Source of the DNA: Miscanthus floridulus
Taxonomy: Eukaryota > Streptophyta > Magnoliopsida > Poales > Poaceae
Assembly: GCF_019320115.1 (NCBI RefSeq)
Contig: NC_089585.1
Coordinates: 145,655,769-145,719,768, forward strand
DNA: 64,000 nucleotides
Reading direction: 5' to 3'
Shown here: positions 47,150-59,124 of the stretch, in pieces
How the letters are laid out: every line of letters starts with the position of its first letter
How positions within the stretch are numbered: the stretch's first letter is position 1
Notes under the pieces: generated by a model
Told to the model about the DNA's origin: nothing
The model's input: the letters and a program-made list of their open reading frames with translations, nothing else
Database searches by the model: none
Made by a program: the position numbers and the translations under genes

Positions 47150-49700
47150 AGTTATCCTAGGTCAAATTATTTTTAGCTTCACTGTTTCTCTCTCGTGTTT
47201 TCCTCTCTACTGTAGCTCAGATACTGTAGCAAATTAAATTTTGGCTTCCCCAGTGAAGCCGCTGGCTGTGAGAGGGAGAGAAAAATCTGGCGTCCGCTAC
47301 ATTGAATGAACAGTAGAATTGCAAGCGGGAGCCGGAGCCGTGCCCGGGCCGGCTTCTGCCTTAGATAGATTTTCTGTTCATGCAATCAAGTACTAACAAA
47401 CAGTATCTGGGGATCCAATCAAAACAGTTACTGTACTAACTACTATCCGATGTCCACCATAAAGAACAAGGCGACGATGTTGATGATGGTGGCTCTATAT
47501 ATGCACCACATCGTAGTACAGACTACCACCTGCATGCTGTCGCCAAACCACACAAACATGATTTAAAATGGCATCATGATCATCGTCGATGAAGAATCCA
47601 ATGATGTCTATCATTCCTGAGATTTTTTTTTTTTTGAGGACGTACTGAAAAAAGCTTAACATATATTTTTTGAAACAAAAAGGTTAACATATATTAATGA
47701 AGCACAGCCCCGTTCCCCATTTTTTTTAGATTAGACTAGTAGCTAGAAGATCGATCCATGATACCAGACATTGTCGACGAGGTGATGACAATGGGAACCT
47801 GCTACATGATTGCATGTGGTACTGTAGTTACTAGACAGGCAAAATTGCAAGAAATTCAAGATTCCTACAGTACTAGCAGTAGTTAAGGCTTTGTCTTGCA
47901 CAATACTCCGTATGGTGCAAGCCAGGGGAGGCTATATATACAGCAGGCATACTAGTAGCCGTCTATATGCAAATAATTTCAGACAAGACCTGACAATTGT
48001 ACACGTCCGGGCGGCAAGAACACGGGCCGCCTGTGATCGACCAGCTGCAGGACCCAGGAAGATCGAGTAGGATCGGAGGACGTCGCTGCGCCTCGCCGGT
48101 GGTGGCCGGCTGCACAGTGCGATTGCACGGTGGGGCCGGACGCGCGCGGCGGAGCAACGGCGACGCATGGCACCGACGCGCGCGGAAAGAGAGAAGAAAA
48201 AAAAAAGACGCTGATGGCAAGCAGCAGGCAGGCGGCCGGGCAGGCAGCCAAGTTGCGGGCTTGCGGCCGGGTACGGCATGCATGCCACACAGCGCGATAC
48301 AGTGGCGGCACGAGCGCGGAGAGGCCCGCGCACGGGGTGATGTCATGCCGCTGGGGCTGGACACACAGGAACATGGAGGGATCACATACGTACAGGGCAC
48401 GCGAGGGTGAGCAGCGCCTCGTCGGCTTTTCCTGATTCCTCCTCCCAGGCAGGCCAAGTGTGGACATGGCTAAGCGTTTGCATGACCCACACAGATCGAG
48501 CGAGCCCTTTGTTGACAAAGTGAGGGAGAAATAAAGCCTAAGCAAGGCCAAGGGAGAGACCACTAACCACTGTTCACCTTCGTCCTCGATCTCTTATTAT
48601 GTATACATCTGAAAGCAATGCAAGCACTCGGTCAGAGAGGTCATATGGAAAACAAGAAATGCTCATCAGATCAATTGGGCAACAGCTGAGACAGTACTGG
48701 ATGATAAATTAGGCTCTAGGGAGATACAGTTATGTATTCATACTTATCTCTGGAAGTGACAGTACTAAACTGGTAGCTTGAGAAATATTGAACAAGAAAA
48801 GAAAAGAGAAAAGTGTAGTTAGACCGATCTACCGTTCAATTATGTGGAGCTAGCGAGGTTACTAGTTGAATTGTTAAGAGAGAGAGCGAGACAGTGAAAG
48901 AAAGAGATATTGAGAGGAGGCTTTGGCGATTATTGGCAGCAAAAATCCGCAAAAGGACCACGCGCACTGGCAACGGGCAGATGCGTGCGTCGATCTCTGG
49001 GAGAGGCAGAGACCAGAGAAGACGCAGTGCACGGCGGATCAAGCGGCGCGTGAGAAAGAGATGACGGCAGTCAGTGTGACAGTGAGTGAGTGGGCGGAGT
49101 GCACGTGTGGCCAGAGTCTTCAGAGCGCCTGCATGCCGTGCCATGGACCTGATGACTGATCTCCCTCCGATCCGTGCTGCATCCGCAGTCTACAGTCCAT
49201 CCGCCGGCCGGGGACCAGGGCAGAGATCTCCTCCTCCTCCCCCGCGTCCGCGTCCTTTTCTATTTAAAGGTCAAACACTCAAACCCCTCGTGCATGGTGC
49301 ATGCCTAGCCGACCGACTATCCCCTCGCACCCCTCCCTTCTCGTCGGCTCAGCTCGACGCCATTACAAACCACAAGAGAGTTACTAGCTGACGACGACAC
49401 ACGCACGCCTCTCCCTCCTATACATATACATACATGGTATAAATGTGAGCTGGTGGCTAGGTCAGGGACGATAGGCCGGACGACTGGGTCACGGAGATAG
49501 GGCAGCCGTGAACTGTAGCGGCCGTCAGAGGCGTGCGCCATGTGTGCCCTGGAGGGAGGGAGCACCGCCATCAATGCCGGCTTCGAGTGACTGTATGCCT
49601 CCCCATTTGAACAGTTCAGTTCATCCAACAGAAATCAATTGCATGATGAGCCACACTCATCGATCCCGTGCGGCAAAATTCAGCAAGAGAGAACGATCAC
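47150..49700. other. non-coding stretch 3' of the ALOG gene
   Basis: Moderately GC-rich in 48000-48480 and 49080-49420. Chance ORFs only; no protein family recognised. Possible regulatory DNA or an unannotated non-coding transcript. Confidence 0.4.
49261..49268 (+). promoter_or_regulatory. possible plus-strand TATA box
   Basis: TATTTAAA after a CT-rich run (CTCCTCCTCC). It could start a transcript near 49295, but no ORF of coding quality follows. Confidence 0.25.
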
Positions 49701-50082
49701 GCAAGAAATGCTTGCGAAATGATAGACAGATATATACAGCATACTACGATGAATATAATGTGGTTTTGAGTTCCACGAGTGCATCATAGCATGTAGATCC
49801 AGAATGCAAATTGTGCTGTTGATAGTAACTAGAAGCAAGTATATATATGCCATGCGAGGAACCATATATGCTTGGGAGATTTTTGAGCTCAAATGTTATT
49901 ATTAGCAAGCTAGGAAGCCATGCATTAACATGGCTTCAAATCGTGCTTGCTTTACCAAGGATAATATATGTACATACGCATCAAATCAAGAACACATAGT
50001 TGCACCGATTAATAATCAGCCCATTTCCCCTTCGGCTACTCCAAATTCTAGCCATATATATACTACTGACCTAGCTAACAAC

Positions 50083-50435
50083 GGGTGTTTGGCTCCTCCT
50101 AAACTTTAGTCGTTGTGCCATCAAATGTTTGACACATGCTTGACATATGGAGTATTAAATATAGACCGATTACGAAACTAATTATATAGTTTGCGACTAA
50201 TTTGCGATACGAATCTTTTAAACCTAATTAATAAACCTAATTAGTTCATGATTTGACAATATGGTGGCTGCAGTAAACGTGTGTTAATCACGGATTAATT
50301 AGACTTAATAAATTCGTCTCTTGAGGACCAACAAATTCTATAATTTATTTTTTTATTAATATCCGAACAAGCATGCGACACCGCGACACCCTCACGTACA
50401 GCTCCTAAATTTTAGTCTTCGGATCCAACACCCCC
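50083..50435. mobile_element. MITE of the GGGTGTTTGG family
   Basis: Ends GGGTGTTTGGCTCC and GGATCCAACACCCCC. Interior text such as GACGAATC, TAATTAGTTCATGATTTGAC and TAATAAATTCGTCTC matches a family common in panicoid grasses. It starts about 170 bp past the stop codon of the ALOG gene. The TSD was not certain. Confidence 0.75.
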
Positions 50436-50608
50436 TAAATCTGGAAGAAGAAAGATCCGAAAACAAGCTAAAAAAGATGAAACCGCCGACAGAAAGAAAG
50501 ATGCAAGAAGCATATGTGGAGCAAAAATAGAATGAAAGCTCAAATCTTGCGATGCGGGAGACGGAGACGATAATTAAACAAGATCTGCAGGTCTACTGTA
50601 CTGTACTC

Positions 50609-51226
50609 TCAAGTGGTGCTCGGTGCAGCGCTACTCCCTCCGGCCTGAGCGGCGGACGCAGCTGCAGCCCTGCTGCTCCCGCTCCCGCTCCCTCCGGCAG
50701 CAGCGGACGAGCTCGTCGAAGGCTCCGCGGCGGCCTGCTGCGCGCGCTTGCGCTTCTTCTTCTCGTAGGGGATGCCGCGCGCCTTGGCCTGCGAGTCGCG
50801 CACCTCGCGGAGGTAGATCCGCACGGCGCGCGCGGCGAAGGGGTTGGACTCGGGCGTGCCGCCGCTCTCCTCGTACGCCGCGCGCAGGCGGCCGATGAGC
50901 GCGTCGAGGGAGCCCCACGCCTGGCGCAGCGGGCACGGGCACGGCCCCGGCGGGGCCGGCTGGCCGTAGTAGGCGCACCCGGCGGCGTGCACCTTGGTCT
51001 TGCCGAACTGGTCCAGGTACCTGAGGAACTCGATCACGTGCGCGCCGCTGCACCGCGCCAGAGTCAGCGGCGGCCGGTGGTTCCGCAGGTACTGCAGGAA
51101 CGTGTTCCAGTCCCTCCGCTTCTGCGACTCGTACCTACTCAGCTGCGCCGGACGCTGCGGCGCCACGGCCGGTGCCTCGCCGCCTGCTGCCCCCATGACC
51201 GACGACGGGCAAGGCCCGGAGGCCAT
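50609..51226 (-). CDS. ALOG-domain (G1-like/LSH) transcription factor, 205 aa
   Basis: Intact, intronless frame starting at the ATG at 51224-51226 ([16 protein letters not shown]). The ALOG domain (DUF640) covers about residues 30-160: [52 protein letters not shown], then a zinc-ribbon insert (His80, Cys84, Cys96, Cys98 in GPCPCP), [18 protein letters not shown] and [16 protein letters not shown] nuclear localisation signal KKKRKR follows at about 156-161, then an Ala/Ser/Gly-rich tail. ALOG proteins are plant DNA-binding nuclear factors that control organ boundaries, meristem fate and inflorescence form (rice G1/TAW1, Arabidopsis LSH). Which G1L paralog this is cannot be said from one sequence. 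Strong GC3 bias fits a grass gene. An upstream in-frame ATG at 51373 would add 49 unlikely residues. Confidence 0.95.
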   Translation of the reverse strand: MASGPCPSSVMGAAGGEAPAVAPQRPAQLSRYESQKRRDWNTFLQYLRNHRPPLTLARCSGAHVIEFLRYLDQFGKTKVHAAGCAYYGQPAPPGPCPCPLRQAWGSLDALIGRLRAAYEESGGTPESNPFAARAVRIYLREVRDSQAKARGIPYEKKKRKRAQQAAAEPSTSSSAAAGGSGSGSSRAAAASAAQAGGSSAAPSTT

Positions 51227-51249
51227 GCAGGTCAGCAGGTGGGAAAGAG

Positions 51250-51535
51250 CTGAAGAGCGAGCGAGAGACTGACTGACTGAGTGAACAAGAAGGAAGAAGC
51301 GCAGCTGCGAGCTAGCTATACTAGCAGCTTGAGATATCAATCGAGCAGGCGATCGCGATGAGTGGACGCGCACCAGGGCGCGGGGTGCGCTAAAGCAGAG
51401 AGAGATCTGGTGGCCGCGACGGGGTGGATCGAGATGTGACGTTGGAAAGAGAAGGGGAGCGGGGGAGCGGAGTCGGAGAGCGACGGGGAACGGGGAACCG
51501 GGAACGGGGAGGAAGGGGGATGAATGTCACTGGTG
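51250..51535 (-). promoter_or_regulatory. CT-rich 5' UTR/promoter of ALOG gene
   Basis: On the minus strand this is rich in CT and TCTC runs (GAGA on plus, e.g. 51393-51403 and 51446-51520). GA/CT-rich leaders are common in plant developmental genes and are bound by BBR/BPC factors (general knowledge, not tested). Confidence 0.45.
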
Positions 51536-51580
51536 AGGTGTTGTGAGCGGAGGGAGGGGTGACCCGCGGGTGAGGTTGAT

Positions 51581-51594
51581 AGTATAATATATGG
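51581..51594 (-). promoter_or_regulatory. putative TATA box of ALOG gene
   Basis: Minus strand CCATATATTATACT, about 355 bp before the start codon, upstream of the CT-rich leader. Confidence 0.4.
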
Positions 51595-52072
51595 CATATC
51601 ATCTCTTAAACATATATGTTCCTCAGTCTCGTAATATAGTGTATTTAAACGTAACATTTAAAAATTTATATAAATATAAAAAATTTAGGGGACAAGAGAT
51701 AGTTTTACATTAGATAGTATCATAAATGTGTTGTCATTATCAACTAATCTTCATTAATCACACCGATGATAACGTTTGATTAAAAATAAAATAAGGGTAT
51801 AAGTGTCTTTTGTATTCTCCATATACCCTTACTTCATTCTTTAATCAGACGTTATATATCATCAACATATTAATGAGATTGGTTGGTAAATGATAAATAT
51901 ATAAGAGCCTTCTTATATACTCTTACATACATACAAGATGTCTTCTTATTTATCATGAGCGTGTGCCTCGGTCCCCATCAGGTAAGATCCTTCTTATACG
52001 TATACACGTGTTTGTGGTATACTTCATAGCCAGTCATAAAATAACTTATTCTATGATCATTTTGAGTTCATG

Positions 52073-52211
52073 CAGCCTGTTCGTTTCGATTTATTCGCTC
52101 GTATCTGGCTTATAATTCACGGCTTGAACAGTATTTTTCTCTCACACCAAACCAGCCAGCAGCACTTTCAACCATGGCTTATAAGCCAATTCGGTCGAAA
52201 CGAACAGGCTG
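52073..52211. mobile_element. MITE (139 bp), CAGCCTGTTCG family
   Basis: Inverted ends CAGCCTGTTCGTTTCG / CGAAACGAACAGGCTG are perfect over 16 bp. A 3-bp ATG duplication flanks it (52070-52072 and 52212-52214). About 45 bp on the left (52028-52072) recurs imperfectly on the right (52215-52262). Confidence 0.85.
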
Positions 52212-52499
52212 ATGGTCGGCCATAAAATAACTTATTCTATAGTCATATATTTTGAGTTTATCATAAAGATTATACTAGTTTGGAAGATTACACACATTGC
52301 TATCAATTTGTATATAAAAAAAATATATATGTATATAAAGTACCTCCTAACACCTTATATGTTTCTAACATTTTTTTATTGGATAAACAACATCATCAGA
52401 CTGGGAACCATGGACACCATGATCAGGTAACAAAACAAAGCTCAGACCCATATACCCAGGAACCAGAATCACAGTTTTGTAGTTGACAGGTGAACCTTA

Positions 52500-52741
52500 G
52501 GCTGTGTTTAGTTCCATGAAGTTGGAATTTGGGGCTACTGTAGCACGTTCGTTTTTATTTGGTAAATAGTATTCAAACGTGGATTAATTAGGCTCAAAAC
52601 ATTCGTCTCGTAATTTCCCACCAAACTGTGCAATTAGTTTTTTTTCGTCTATATTTAATGCTCCATGCATGGGCCGTAAACATTCGATGTGACAGGTACT
52701 GTAGCACTTTTTGAAATATTGGGGTGGAACTAAACAAGGGC
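52500..52741. mobile_element. Tourist-like MITE (242 bp)
   Basis: Ends GGCTGTGTTTAGTTCC and GGAACTAAACAAGGGC, flanked by TTA (52497-52499 and 52742-52744). The interior (GGCTACTGTAGCAC, GATTAATTAGGCTC, AACATTCGTCTCGTAATTTC) belongs to a common panicoid family. The TTA target fits PIF/Harbinger. Confidence 0.88.
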
Positions 52742-52914
52742 TTACATAATTTACTTTTTTCAGCAGATTCATCCAACGGCAGCACGTTGCCTTTCCCACC
52801 GCCTAAAGACAACCAAGGAACACATCCAGCAGAAAAGAATAAAAAAAAGAGAAGGATGCAGACTACAAGATCCAACACCAGCATCTGTATGATACACCCA
52901 AACTATGTAATATA

Positions 52915-53707
52915 TAGGGTCGTTTGGCAGGGCTCCGCGAGCAGCTCCGGCTTCGGCTCCTGCCGAAGCCCTGCCAAATGCACACCCCAAGAGCCGAAGC
53001 CCTGCCAAATGCACACCCTAAGAGCTGAAGCCCTGCCAAATGCACACCCCAAGAGCCGAAGCCCTGCCAAATGCACACCCCAAGAACAGCTCCACCGGCG
53101 AAGCCGCAAAGGAGCCGGAGCCCTTTTTCTACTGCGCCAACGGAGCCACGAAAACGAGCTCCCCGGACTCCTCCTTCGTCAGGGTGCGAAAGGACGCGGT
53201 GGTCCTCCGCTGGTTCGAGCGTCGGTCACAGCGAGGCCGGCCAGTTTTGGTGCGTGCGCATGCTATGCCTGCTGTGCGTGTAGTAAAGAAAGAGGAGGAG
53301 CTGCTAGCAAGAATAGGAGAAAAGATAGGGTTTTTAATGTAAAACTACAAGAGAGAAAGAAAATAAAGAATGGCTCCAATAATTTAGAAATAGATCAGGG
53401 TTCCCAATGAAAAAATAACTGTTAGCTTTCTCCTGAAGGTGACCAAATCACCTGATACTTGTAAAATACTTAATAAATCACATAAATATCAAAAATAGTA
53501 AAACTAATTTTTCTACGTTGGATTTAACTAGATCTGCACCATAGTAAAACAATAGGTAGGGGTATTATAGACATTTACCATCTTTCATCCATTCAAAAAA
53601 TAGGAGAAGCTGTTTTGCCAAACGTTTTTCAAAACGGCTTCAGCTCCTTCAGAGAAGTCAGAGTCGGAGCTATTTTTAAAGAAGCCGAAGCCCTATCAAA
53701 CAGGCTC
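52915..53707. mobile_element. hAT-type non-autonomous element (793 bp) with minisatellite
   Basis: Perfect 8-bp duplication GTAATATA (52907-52914 and 53708-53715). Ends TAGGGTCGTTTGGCAGGGCT and the complement of AGCCCTATCAAACAGGCTC. Contains four 31-bp repeats and a GC-rich part with chance ORFs (53100-53290). Confidence 0.85.
52962..53085. repeat. 31-bp tandem repeat, four copies
   Basis: Unit contains GCCGAAGCCCTGCCAAATGC and CACCCCAAGA. One or two mismatches between copies. The unit includes the reverse complement of the element's own terminal sequence (TTTGGCAGGGCTTC-like). Confidence 0.92.
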
Positions 53708-53715
53708 GTAATATA

Positions 53716-55808
53716 CACCCTGTAAATATGAACCAGTCATCGTACCTGCACTTTGTAAATCGCAGCCACCTCCTATGGTACACCGTAAACTACCAATGCC
53801 ACTGCCATATGCCTGCACCTTTGTACTTTAACCATTCTGTAAATATATATCAGTGAAGCTAACTTAGGTACGTTTGTTTGAACTTATTGATCGGTTTATT
53901 AGCTAAAATCTATAATATATTTATCTCACAATAAATCAGCTTTTAATATCAGTCAACTTTAATACCACATAAATGACTGTGCCTACGACATGTGCATCAT
54001 ACAGCATGTTTGCTTCGTTGTATTCGGCTTATAAGTCATGGCTTATTAGCCAACAAACGGTATTTTTCTCTCACATCAAATTATCTAAAAATACTTTCAA
54101 CCATGACTTATAAGTCAAACCAGCCAAAACGATCAGCGCCGTACACTCATTATTCTGACCATAGTCCTCTGTCCTCGCGCACTAGGGCCCGCGCCCTTTA
54201 CTAGTTTGCATTGCTACGCATTTGATTAGACACAGGTTACTTTGTCCTGCAAAAGGAAAAAAAATGCTGCCTCTGCGTGTTGCATCTCGGTGTTTCTAGA
54301 CCCTACACACTTGAGTTTTTTCTTTACGCCGGTCATCAATTTATTTAGAATATATAAGTTCACCAAAAATGTTTCAAAAGTCTTTAGAAAATTTGTAGAA
54401 AATATGTTTTAAGGAGTCTTCTTAGATAGCTTTGTTTGAATAATTCTCCGTAAAGTAAATTTATGAAAAGTGTTTTATAAATTATTCTAAAAATCTCTAA
54501 AAGTTGCATTGTAAGTGTGGAAAAAAATTCGAAAAGCGAGTTTGCTAGGAACCTTCCCAGCGCCTACATGGCAACCAGCAGGACCTGATCAGTTGGTTGA
54601 GTTCTTTCCAATGGAACCTATAATCTTGATTTGAGTACTAGACTCATCAATGATGTCCACGGTTTTCAACTATTTATGCATTTATTTATTTATTAGTGGA
54701 CATGATATGCCCCTTGATAGCGATACCATCAATCTGAAGACCCATTAGCCAATATCTCATAGAAATTGATGTGTGTGTACACATGGATGTGTATATGCCC
54801 ATCTAAAAAGTTAGTATTTTAACCTTCCTCACTCTACCCTTCCTTGCCCTATTGTTTCTATCTCTGCCAATATATATGAACATTTGATTGGCTTTTATCT
54901 GAAAGCACTAGAGCATACGTGTTCATTTCAAGAAGAAAAAAAAGTGTACCATCTATATATGGACATTTGACTATTTTTTTAGTTGAAAAAAGTGCACTAG
55001 AATGTTTCCTTGTTCAATCCAACAAAAAAATGAGCGCCATGGGTTTTTGCCATGTTCCTTACTCAACCTACCATTCACTATCATTTGGATTTAGTGTCTG
55101 TTTGGCACAATATATTTCAGATTTTAGACCCATCATGGATTTGTAGTTTGTAAACAAAATTAAAGTGCTCTAAATATTTATATTTATACTCTCAATTATA
55201 CACAAAATTATTCATCTAAATACTCTTGACTTACCCCAGCTTCAAATTCAATATTTTTAAGAGCTACATATATTTACTAGCTCCAAAAAAAATCCATTTT
55301 TTTGAGTTAGAGCTCTACAAAAAGTCCTTATTATTAGAAGACTTGAGTGGGTGGATAAAACACTTAGTGTTTATATAACAAAGTTGTTACATGCATGCTA
55401 CAGTGCTACCACTAAACATTCAAAAGAGCAACAAATTAACACTCTCATATTTAGAAAATAATGTCCTGTTTATTAATAGTAATATGAGAATTTTAAACAT
55501 CTCATTCCAAAAAGAAAATCATGCACATTATTTTTGCAAATTATCTATAAGTTAAAGAATTGTATCAAATCAAAGTAAAAAAAGTTTCAAAAAACACACA
55601 ATAAAGAACATAGATACTCACGTACAGGCAAGCAACTCACCCCTACAAACATGCACACAAGTCGCCCCTACAAATACGTAGACATCACTACTACAAAACT
55701 GATTTTAGAAACATCTTGATTTTTTTTCTCAAATATTGTTGTCATTTTAACTGCCCCTAGAGAAAGATTGATTCATTTTTCTTTGTTGCTTGCTTTTATA
55801 AATTAATA
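53716..55808. other. non-coding stretch with MITE remnants
   Basis: A diverged copy of the CAGCCTGTTCG family lies at about 54003-54138 (TATTCGGCTTATAAGTCATG ... CAACCATGACTTATAAGTCA). CACTACTACAAAAC at 55688 resembles a CACTA tip without a partner. No gene seen. Confidence 0.45.
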
Positions 55809-56121
55809 CTCCCTCTATCCCCAAAAAAAGTGATGTTCTGGGATTTTTAAGATAGATTAGTAGAGAAGAGAAATGTCCATAATACCCTTAGTAATCACAC
55901 ATGATTCTCTTAAAATAAGGAATGTCGCATGATGTACTTCCTAATTAAGACACGCTGCATGCAAGCATGCAGAGATCCGAGGCAGGCAACAAACAGTAGC
56001 GCGTCTCAATTGGTTATTTGGTGCTGGATCTATGGGTCAACGGCGTGTCTAAAACCCAGAACATCATTTTTTGGGACAAATTTTAAATCACAGGTCATCA
56101 CTTTTTCAGGAACGGAGGGAG
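55809..56121. mobile_element. Stowaway MITE (313 bp)
   Basis: Starts CTCCCTCTATCCCCAAAAAA and ends ...TTTCAGGAACGGAGGGAG, flanked by TA on both sides. Typical Stowaway (Tc1/mariner) ends. Confidence 0.85.
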
Positions 56122-56639
56122 TATATAGCATGATATGGTGTATGAGTTTTGCGCTACTGTAAAATTATATAAATCGTCATTTCAAATTAGAGAACCCCGA
56201 AACTTATACCCCTGTTTTAAAATTATGTGCAATTTCTTGGACTCACTTATCCTCAATCTAGGCTTTTGCTAGGTTACTAAAAAAAAATGGAACTGTATAT
56301 CTAAAAGTTTTTTATGCAAATTTCCAGTTCTAGACATAAGTAACCTGTACTCCATCTTCGTACTCCATCTTGAAAGGCAGTGGCAGAATTCTGAACTCTG
56401 AAGGGCCATCTGTTGACAAGTCAGATTAATTCCTGTCTCTAGTCTCCTTCGGTACGGAGCACCTTTGATTGGGGGCGGACAGACAGGTGCGCAGCTGTGG
56501 GCACACGGTGCATCAGAGTTTGACCAAGTGCCGGGCGAGGGCGACGCCAATTCAGCTGCCTTCCCTAGCGAGGATTTTTTTTAACCTTTTTTATTCAATA
56601 TTTTAATAAGAACCACTAAAAAAAGATTCGTAGACCTGA

Positions 56640-57340
56640 CCAGTCCGGTTGCCGCGACAAAATAACGCTCTCGCGTCATATTCGTAGTAGCAGCAGACGA
56701 CATTTCGTGCGTGGAAAATCTTGTCAAGCCTTGTGCCACCGAGGGTGGCGTGATAAGACTTAACCTTTAAAAATTATAACTCTTTGATACAACGTTGGAG
56801 GAAGATGATTGATATATGAAATATGCTGCTGAATTTTATATTATTTTTAAGCATTTTAATGTCTTCAAATTAAAAACTCAGAACTAGATAATTATAGATC
56901 TCATTAAGGGCTACAACTTTAATAAAAAATGTGTCTTCATTTGACAACAAACAAAAAAGATATTATTTTTTAATACGACAAGCGCTAGTACACGATTATT
57001 ATGCTGCTAAAATTTATATTATTTTTTGAGCACGTTAACATCCTCAAATAAAAAAACTAAAAACTAGAAAGTTGTATATATTATCGAGATCTATAATTTT
57101 TATATAAAAATCATCTTCATCTGACGTTGTATCGAATAGTTATGATTTTTTTTTCTAAGGTTGAGTTTTGTCACGCCATTTCCAATAACGCGACAAAACA
57201 ATACTGTCACGCCAACGGGAATAGTGTGATAAGGTTTTACACGTTAGAAACACCGTCTGACGTGACAGATCTTGCTGCACCAACATATGTGGCGCGACAG
57301 CGTTATTTTGTCACGGCAAAAAAGTTAGATCTATAAATTT
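56640..57340. repeat. degenerate element with ~175-bp-spaced repeats
   Basis: Two copies of about 115 bp at 56830-56945 and 57007-57123 (both with TTTATATTATTTTT and AAAACT(C/A)AGAACTAG-like text, ending CATCTGAC/CATTTGAC). Flanked by CGCGACAAAATAAC / GTTATTTTGTCACG words at both ends. The core text resembles the repeats at 43800-44340. Confidence 0.5.
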
Positions 57341-59124
57341 TTTAAAACAGTCATTATTAAAGTACTGAATAAAAAATATTAAAAGTAAAAAAATCCTAGC
57401 CGGAGATCGTAGTTCCTGTCCCCGGCTGACCATGACCTGATGGCCGCCTCGGCGAGCCCAACGGCTTGTTCGGCTGGCTGGACGGCTCGGCTGGGGCTGG
57501 GGCGCGCACTCACATAGACATTGTTCATATGAATAGTATTTTTTTTCATAACAATTAGCTGAAACAATATTTTGGCTTATTTTTCAGTCCTACCGAACAC
57601 CCTTCGACACGCTGCGCATGTTCATCGACATGGCCTTCGACGCCCGGAGCGAAAGATGTGAGGTGGACCTGTATAAATCTTGACTCAAAAAGAACCACAA
57701 ATTGAGTTCTTCACGTAGGCGTTATGTTGATAGCAAAATAGAGCTGAGACAAATTTAAGCGGAAAGAATTAAATTCGAAATAAATTGGACTTAAATTGAT
57801 GGATTTAGGCCAAGGCTGGTTTTGAAACTGGCCTGAGCCGGTTTTAGTTGTCCGAGTCCGTTTTAATTCTAATTGGATGGGAACTCGTTTGATCTCATGA
57901 AAAATTTGCAGGTTTTGTGTGGAACAGGTTTTCTACTAGATAAGACTACTCCACCTACTCCTTCTGTATATATCAAAGGATCACAAACAATTGAGGTAAT
58001 AAGACACAATCGGCCAAAAAACCAATTTACTATCCTCTTCTCATGCCTCAAGCGTTTCCAACCCCTGGTGTCCATCACCTTTCGCGACGAGATTTTGACA
58101 ACGTTCTGGATGACCATGTTGATCCTAGGTATCTTCATTGTGCATCGGGTGCTTTGGACGAAGAACGAGCGTCAAAACTGAATAGCCGACTTGCTGGTCG
58201 GTCTTGCTGTTTGGGCCTCTCTCCGCTGCATGTCTTGGTCGTGTTTGGGTGTGGCCGTGGGGATCCAGCCTTTGTTCGTATGTGACTGGAATTCGTGTCA
58301 ACACACTGCAATATAAGGGGTAACGAAACATGATCAAGTTTGTGAAACTCCCTCTGCGGGTGCGCACACTTGCTCAAAAAAAGGCATGAAATGCGTGAGC
58401 CCATTCTCTCGTAAACTCAGGGATGTGAAAACTTGAAGTTCACTAAAAGATAGCTCAATTAGACATGAAGCATACTTTAAACTTCTTTGATCGATCACCA
58501 TATGAGTTGTTCAAATCACGCTTGAATCGTCACTTCATTGTGATCAACTTTCTCGTATTTATGATTGTCTCTTTTGTGACCTACCGTCATGCAATGCTAA
58601 ATGCATTATTTAAACGTGGGTGCATAGATATACTGCAAGCAAATGCAAAAGAATAAACTAAGAGCATCCCTAGGAGTTTTGTAAAACAACTTTCTATTTT
58701 GATTTTTTAGCAAAAAGGAAAAAAAGTCATTTTCTACATTTTGGTAAAAAGGCTCCTTAAAAATAAAAAGCTGCCAAAATTTCTCCTCAACTAGTAAGTT
58801 TTTGCAGTCGAGGGGAACTCTGCATCTGTTTCTATCCGACGTTTTTGCTGGGAGATCGGAGTAAATTGGACGTGTGAGTAAATTAAGAAAACAAAGAGTT
58901 CCAGGTGAGAAAATGGTAAAAGAGAGAGAAACAATTAAAAGAGGTTTGGTTGGTTAGAAATAGTTTAGGGTTTTCAATACAAAATCGTTTAGAAAGCTTA
59001 TATAGAAAACTATTGAGAGGAAAATAATTTGAGATTGCTACTTGTTTTGTTAACTCGCTAAACTTATTAGTTTAGCAAGTAAATTATAGGAAACACCTGA
59101 TATAAGATCTCTCAATTAAGCATA
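57341..59124. other. non-coding stretch
   Basis: Chance ORFs only. Remnant of a TTGTTCGGCTGGCTGG-type MITE end at about 57465. No gene recognised. Confidence 0.45.

Noticed and set aside
47932..48563. Long overlapping ORFs (133-194 codons) on the minus strand
   Set aside because: Three frames are open over the same DNA with Cys/Pro/Arg-rich translations and no recognisable domain; most likely composition.
50623..51053. Arg/Ala-rich ORFs overlapping the ALOG gene
   Set aside because: Shadow frames of the GC-rich ALOG coding sequence.
55688..55701. CACTACTACAAAAC as a CACTA element start
   Set aside because: No matching AGTAGTG end with a 3-bp duplication was found downstream.
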